A program made the position numbers and the translations under genes. From Syntrophaceae bacterium (GTDB lineage: Bacteria; Desulfobacterota; Syntrophia; Syntrophales; UBA5619), in contig CAKKRN010000299.1 of the NCBI GenBank assembly GCA_919902745.1, forward strand, positions 5,053 through 10,284: a stretch of 5,232 bases of DNA. Direction: 5' to 3'. The notes beneath the pieces were generated by a model. That model had not been told where the DNA came from. It did not search any database and was given only the letters and a program-made list of their open reading frames with translations. Position 1 is the stretch's first letter; each line of letters begins with the position of its first letter. This document shows positions 1 through 5,232 of this stretch, one piece after another.

Positions 1-429
1 GTAGACAGAGCGAAAGTCCTCATCGGAGACCAGCGGATATCCGGAATCGGTCGGGGCCTTCTGGTCCTTCTCGGGATTGAGCAGGGGGATCGGGAAAGCG
101 ATGCGGCTTATCTGGCCGAAAAGATCATGAATCTCCGAATTTTTGAGGACGAAAGCGGCAAAATGAACCTCTCCCTGCTCGATATCCAGGGGGAGATGCT
201 TGTTGTTTCCCAGTTTACCCTCCTCGGGGATTGCCGGAGGGGCCGAAGGCCCTCGTTTACGACAGCGGAGAGCCCGGAGCGCGCCCGTATGCTCTGCGAT
301 AACTTTGTCTCCCGGACAAAGGAGAAAATTGGTCATGTCGCCGAGGGCGCATTTCAGGCCATGATGTTCATCGAACTGGTCAATAACGGGCCGGTTACGA
401 TGCTTTTGGACAGCAGACGGATTTTTTAG
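1..429 (+). CDS. dtd: D-aminoacyl-tRNA deacylase (D-Tyr-tRNA(Tyr) deacylase), 5'-truncated by the window edge
   Basis: Dtd is a cytoplasmic homodimeric enzyme that hydrolyses D-amino acids mischarged onto tRNA, and also glycine from tRNA(Ala), so it proofreads chirality in translation. The frame is open from base 1 to a TAG at 427-429, giving 142 visible codons. It begins VDRAKV, which matches the family's usual N-terminus near residue 8, so about seven codons lie left of the window and the full length would be near 149 residues, normal for the family. Visible hallmarks are GLLVLLGI (codons 19-26), AEKIMNLRIFED (codons 39-50), SQFTL (bases 208-222) followed by DCRRGRRPSF, and NNGPVT (bases 382-399). 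The last holds the Gly-cisPro pair that, in the known structures, reaches into the partner subunit's active site and excludes L-amino acids. The ATG at 127 is internal, because conserved sequence continues upstream of it. guaB follows after 15 nt on the same strand. Confidence 0.95.
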   Translation, partial: VDRAKVLIGDQRISGIGRGLLVLLGIEQGDRESDAAYLAEKIMNLRIFEDESGKMNLSLLDIQGEMLVVSQFTLLGDCRRGRRPSFTTAESPERARMLCDNFVSRTKEKIGHVAEGAFQAMMFIELVNNGPVTMLLDSRRIF

Positions 430-1908
<1,479 letters not shown>

Positions 1909-1909
1909 C

Positions 1910-4900
1910 ATGAAACACGCCGATTTCGTTCATTTGCACGTTCACACTCAGTACAGCCTCCTCGACGGTACGATTCGTCTGGATGACCTTTTCCGGAAGG
2001 CGAAAGAGTATCAGATGCCCGCCGTGGCCATGACCGATCACGGCAATCTTTACGGTGCAATCGATTTCTATAAGCATGCCTATCAATACGGGATCAAACC
2101 GATCATCGGCTGCGAGCTGTACGTGGCGCCGAAAAGCCGCCTCGACAAGACCGGTTATAGAACCGGTGAGACGGCGCACCACCTGATCGTTCTTGCCCGG
2201 AACATGCAGGGATACCGAAATCTGATGAAATTATCGACCGCGGGATTTCTGGACGGTTTTTACTACCGACCGCGAATCGACAAAGATCTCCTGAAACAGC
2301 ACCATGAGGGGCTGATCGGTCTGAGCGCCTGCCTTCACGGCGAAATTGCAGCCCATCTGCTCCGGGGAAATTCCGAAGAGGCCGATCGGACGGCGGAGCA
2401 ATACAGGACTCTTTTCGGTGAGGGGAATTACTTCATTGAAATCATGGAAAACGGCCTTCCCGAACAGAAGAAGGCCAACGAGGGGTTGATCGAACTCAGC
2501 CGCAGACTCGGGTTGCCTCTGGCGGCGACCAATGATTGCCATTATCTGAAGCAGGAGGATGCCGAGGCGCATGAGGTGCTGCTCTGCATTCAGACGGGCA
2601 AGACCATTGAAGATTCAGACCGGATGCGGTTTGGGACCGATCAGTTCTATTTCCGCTCCCCCGACGAGATGATACGGCTGTTTTCATACTGCCCGGAGGC
2701 AATCGAGAATACGGTTAAAATCGCTGAAAAATGCAACCTTACCCTGGAATTCGGCAAGTTCTTCCTGCCCAATTTTGAGATCAATGCCGATGAAACGCTG
2801 GATGAACGCCTGAAAAAGGCGGCGATGGAAGGTCTCGCGATGATTCTGCCGAATATCCTGAAGGGTCAGAAAGAAGATGAGAGGGGGACACCTTGCGGCA
2901 AGGTGTCCCCGGACGTCTATGAAAAAAGGCTCCATCAGGAGCTGGAGATGATCCGTTCGATGGGATTTGCGGGATATTTTCTCATTGTTGCCGATTTCAT
3001 CGATTACGCCAGGAAGAAGAATATTCCGGTCGGACCCGGCAGAGGCTCGGCCGCCGGTAGCCTTGTCGCCTATGCGACCGGAATCACCGGCATCGATCCC
3101 ATTCGGTATAACCTGTTTTTTGAAAGATTCCTCAATCCGGACCGGATCAGCATGCCGGATATCGATACCGATTTCTGTCCGGAGGGAAGGGATGAAATCA
3201 TCCGTTATGTGACGGAAAAATACGGGAGCGACAAGGTATCCCAGATCATCACCTTCGGGAAAATGCAGGCGAGGGCCGTCATCCGGGATGTCGGCAGGGC
3301 GTTGAGCATCCCCTACGGCGAGGTGGACCGCATCGCCAAACTGATTCCCAACGTCCTCAACATCAAACTGGAGGAGGCGATCAAGCGGGAACCCCGTCTT
3401 CAGGATGAACAGAAGGGCAATCCCCGAATCAAGAAACTTATCGACCTTTCCCTGGCGCTGGAAGGGCTGAATCGCCACTCTTCAACCCATGCGGCGGGGG
3501 TTGTGATCTCGGATCTACCCCTGGTGGACCGAATTCCGCTCTGTAAAAGCCCCAAGGAGGACGTCGTTACGCAGTTTTCGATGAACGATATCTCCGAGGT
3601 CGGGCTGACAAAATTCGATTTTCTCGGATTGAAAACCCTGACGGTCATCAAGGACGCCCTCCGCTTTATTCGTGAGGGGCGGGGGGTTGAGGTCGATCTT
3701 GTAAACCTTCAGCTGGATGACCGGGAGACCTATGAATTGCTCATGCGGGGCGATACCGACGGGATTTTCCAGCTTGAAAGTTCAGGAATGAAAGACGTTC
3801 TGGTCCGGATGAAGCCGGACTGCATCGGGGATGTCATCGCGCTGATAGCGCTCTATCGCCCCGGCCCCATGGACAATATTCCCGAATTCATCGCGAGAAA
3901 ACAGGGTCGAACAAAGATCGTCTACGAGACGCCCGGACTGGAGGCGATTCTGAAGGAGACTTATGGAATTATCGTCTATCAGGAGCAGGTGATGCAGATC
4001 GCCGTGGCCATCGGCGGCTATTCCCTCTCCGAGGCGGACACCCTCCGCAAGGTCATGAGTAAGAAGAAGACCGAGGAGATGGAGCGGAAAGAAAAACCGA
4101 AGTTTCTGGAAGGCGCACGGAAGAAGAAGATCCCCGAAGTTAGGGCCGCAAAGATATGGGAACAGATGGAGACCTTTGGAAAATACGGTTTCAACAAATC
4201 ACACAGCACCGCTTATGCGATCATTTCCTATCAGACGGCCTACCTGAAGGTCCATTACCCGGCGGAATTCATGGCCGCGCTGCTGACCAGCGAAAAGGAC
4301 AACCGGGACAAGATCATCAGCCATATCGGCAGTTGCCGTGAGATGGGGATCAATGTCCTTCCACCCGACATCAATGAATCGATGAGTGATTTCAGTATTG
4401 TGGGCGATAATATCCGTTTCGGACTTGCGGCGGTCAAAAATGTCGGCATCGGTGCGATCGAGTCGATCATTCACGTCCGGGAGGCTGCGGAACCATTCAG
4501 ATCCATTGTCGATTTCTGCGATCGCGTCGATCCGCGAAAGGCGAACAAAAGGGTTGTCGAAAGTCTGATCAAGTGCGGAGCGTTCGATTCGACGGGCCAC
4601 AAGCGGCGGCAACTGATGACCTTCTATGAAGAGATCATGGACAAAGCGCAGAAACGCCAGCGGGAAAGGGCCTGCGGCCAGGCGAACCTGCTGGAGCAGT
4701 TCGAACAGAAAGAGCGTACCTCCCAAAACGGCGGAAGTTCGGATGATGGCCTACCCGAGATCTCCGAGTGGGATCACAAGGAGCTTCTGGCGAACGAAAA
4801 GGAGACCATCGGTTTTTATATTACGGGACACCCGCTGTCGCGCTATGCGGAACGACTGGGGATGATGGTGACGGCGGATTCCTCCAACCTTGCCGCCAAG

Positions 4901-5232
4901 ACCGATCGGGAAGCCATCATCCTGGCCGGAATCGTCAGCAGCATCCGTGAGGTGCAAACCAGGCGAAAAGAAACCATGGCATACGTAACCATTGAGGATT
5001 TAAAGGGATCAGCAACGATCATCTTTTTCCCTGAAATATACCAGGGCTGTTATGATCTCCTGCATGGTGAAGAGCCCCTTCTTGTAAAGGGAACCGTCGA
5101 TATCGGGGAGGAGAGTGTCAAGGTCATTGCCGCGGAGGCAACGCTTCTGGCAAAAGCAGCCGATAAACCGTATCACTCGGCTTATTTTAAGATGGTCGTG
5201 AATCGATCCACCGCCGATGATATCGAGGCGCT
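1910..5232 (+). CDS. dnaE: DNA polymerase III alpha subunit, 3'-truncated by the window edge
   Basis: DnaE is the replicative DNA polymerase, working with the beta clamp and clamp loader at the fork. The frame is open for 1107 codons to the window edge; about 50-60 C-terminal codons are missing by comparison with the usual ~1160. ATG 1910 is the first possible start after an in-frame stop at 1868-1870. Its Shine-Dalgarno is weak and it sits 1 nt after the guaB stop, suggesting translational coupling. The PHP domain (about 1-290) opens VHLHVHTQYSLLDG and keeps TDHGN. The polymerase core shows GPGRGSAAGS (375-384), PDIDTDF with Asp417 and Asp419, HSSTHAAGVV (524-533), KFDFLGL with Asp570, RPGPMD (650-655), YQEQVM (690-695) and GFNKSH (760-765). 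A helix-hairpin-helix region spans about 836-893, QANLL (924-928) resembles a clamp-binding motif, and an OB fold covers about 1003-1080. The length, PHP-first order and absence of a DnaQ-like insertion fit DnaE rather than PolC. A palindrome-encoded segment (residues 325-334) lies in the PHP-palm linker. Confidence 0.98.
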   Translation, partial: MKHADFVHLHVHTQYSLLDGTIRLDDLFRKAKEYQMPAVAMTDHGNLYGAIDFYKHAYQYGIKPIIGCELYVAPKSRLDKTGYRTGETAHHLIVLARNMQGYRNLMKLSTAGFLDGFYYRPRIDKDLLKQHHEGLIGLSACLHGEIAAHLLRGNSEEADRTAEQYRTLFGEGNYFIEIMENGLPEQKKANEGLIELSRRLGLPLAATNDCHYLKQEDAEAHEVLLCIQTGKTIEDSDRMRFGTDQFYFRSPDEMIRLFSYCPEAIENTVKIAEKCNLTLEFGKFFLPNFEINADETLDERLKKAAMEGLAMILPNILKGQKEDERGTPCGKVSPDVYEKRLHQELEMIRSMGFAGYFLIVADFIDYARKKNIPVGPGRGSAAGSLVAYATGITGIDPIRYNLFFERFLNPDRISMPDIDTDFCPEGRDEIIRYVTEKYGSDKVSQIITFGKMQARAVIRDVGRALSIPYGEVDRIAKLIPNVLNIKLEEAIKREPRLQDEQKGNPRIKKLIDLSLALEGLNRHSSTHAAGVVISDLPLVDRIPLCKSPKEDVVTQFSMNDISEVGLTKFDFLGLKTLTVIKDALRFIREGRGVEVDLVNLQLDDRETYELLMRGDTDGIFQLESSGMKDVLVRMKPDCIGDVIALIALYRPGPMDNIPEFIARKQGRTKIVYETPGLEAILKETYGIIVYQEQVMQIAVAIGGYSLSEADTLRKVMSKKKTEEMERKEKPKFLEGARKKKIPEVRAAKIWEQMETFGKYGFNKSHSTAYAIISYQTAYLKVHYPAEFMAALLTSEKDNRDKIISHIGSCREMGINVLPPDINESMSDFSIVGDNIRFGLAAVKNVGIGAIESIIHVREAAEPFRSIVDFCDRVDPRKANKRVVESLIKCGAFDSTGHKRRQLMTFYEEIMDKAQKRQRERACGQANLLEQFEQKERTSQNGGSSDDGLPEISEWDHKELLANEKETIGFYITGHPLSRYAERLGMMVTADSSNLAAKTDREAIILAGIVSSIREVQTRRKETMAYVTIEDLKGSATIIFFPEIYQGCYDLLHGEEPLLVKGTVDIGEESVKVIAAEATLLAKAADKPYHSAYFKMVVNRSTADDIEA
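2884..2910. repeat. Perfect palindrome, REP-like hairpin element, inside dnaE
   Basis: The arms GGGGACACCTTG (2884-2895) and CAAGGTGTCCCC (2899-2910) are exact reverse complements around a CGG centre, giving a 12-bp stem with eight G-C pairs. The symmetry stops at the flanking G/G mismatch (2883 and 2911). It is read through in frame as part of RGTPCGKVSP (DnaE residues 325-334). At 27 nt it equals nine codons, so insertion would keep the frame. No T-run follows on either strand, so it is not an intrinsic terminator. GGGGACACC/GGTGTCCCC hairpins are, to my knowledge, common among dispersed short palindromes in some proteobacterial genomes, often linked to REP-associated tyrosine transposases. 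Assignment to that class is inference, since only one copy is present in this window. No flanking target duplication is apparent. Confidence 0.7.
4679..4693 (+). other. Probable beta-clamp-binding motif in DnaE
   Basis: These bases encode QANLL (residues 924-928), preceded by a basic, charged stretch (KAQKRQRERACG) and followed by EQF. E. coli alpha has its essential internal clamp-binding pentapeptide QADMF at residues 920-924, between the helix-hairpin-helix region and the OB fold. Position and pattern (Gln, then two hydrophobic residues at positions 4 and 5) agree. The last residue is Leu rather than the preferred Phe. Confidence 0.6.

Noticed and set aside
127..429. The ATG at 127 as the start of a separate 100-residue gene
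   Set aside because: Conserved Dtd sequence continues upstream in the same frame to base 1, so this Met is internal to dtd.
2884..2928. The palindrome as an intrinsic terminator
   Set aside because: The plus strand continues GGACGTCTATG and then an A-run, with no T-run; the minus strand downstream of the hairpin reads CTCATCTTC. Neither fits a Rho-independent terminator, and it is inside a coding region.
2921..2928. The GAAAAAAGG run as a programmed frameshift site next to the hairpin
   Set aside because: The zero-frame codons are GAA AAA AGG, which is not the A AAA AAG phasing used in dnaX. The hairpin is upstream rather than downstream, and the zero frame continues intact for over 2300 bases.
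2684..3478. A 264-codon open frame on the minus strand over dnaE
   Set aside because: It overlaps the catalytic core of dnaE, which is intact on the plus strand, and shows no recognisable domain.
4060..4137. AAG/GAG-rich stretches as a possible simple repeat
   Set aside because: They encode the conserved lysine/glutamate-rich part of the DnaE fingers region (SKKKTEEMERKEK and ARKKKIP), so coding explains them.

Overview
The window reads as one tightly packed plus-strand stretch of a bacterial chromosome holding three housekeeping genes: the end of dtd (D-aminoacyl-tRNA deacylase), a complete guaB (IMP dehydrogenase) and most of dnaE (DNA polymerase III alpha subunit). Gaps are 15 nt (dtd to guaB) and 1 nt (guaB to dnaE). 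No terminator-like structure lies in either gap, so the three genes are probably co-transcribed from a promoter left of the window. dtd lacks roughly its first seven codons. dnaE runs off the right edge about 50-60 codons before its expected end.

Region by region: 1-429 is dtd, with the SQFTL and NNGPVT motifs. A GGAGG ribosome-binding site at 436-440 serves guaB (445-1908), a full-length 487-residue enzyme with two CBS domains and all the catalytic elements. dnaE begins at 1910 and stays open to 5232 (1107 complete codons). It shows an intact PHP domain, the polymerase palm and fingers, a helix-hairpin-helix region, a clamp-binding-like motif and an OB fold. No stretch over 300 bases lacks a gene, and I see no RNA gene, CRISPR array, transposase or integrase.

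The one structure that gene content does not explain is a perfect 12-bp-arm palindrome at 2884-2910 inside dnaE. It is 27 nt (nine codons) long and lies in the variable linker between the PHP and polymerase domains. It resembles the short GGGGACACC/GGTGTCCCC hairpins that occur as dispersed REP-like repeats in some proteobacteria, and looks like an in-frame insertion into an essential gene.

The genes do not form one pathway. They cover translation quality control, the first committed step of GMP synthesis and chromosome replication, so the link is growth-related co-expression at most. The moderately GC-rich composition and protein sequences suggest a Gram-negative, possibly deltaproteobacterial (Desulfobacterota, Syntrophus-like) organism. 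That is an impression from sequence style, not a demonstrated placement. I found no convincing undescribed multi-gene system here.
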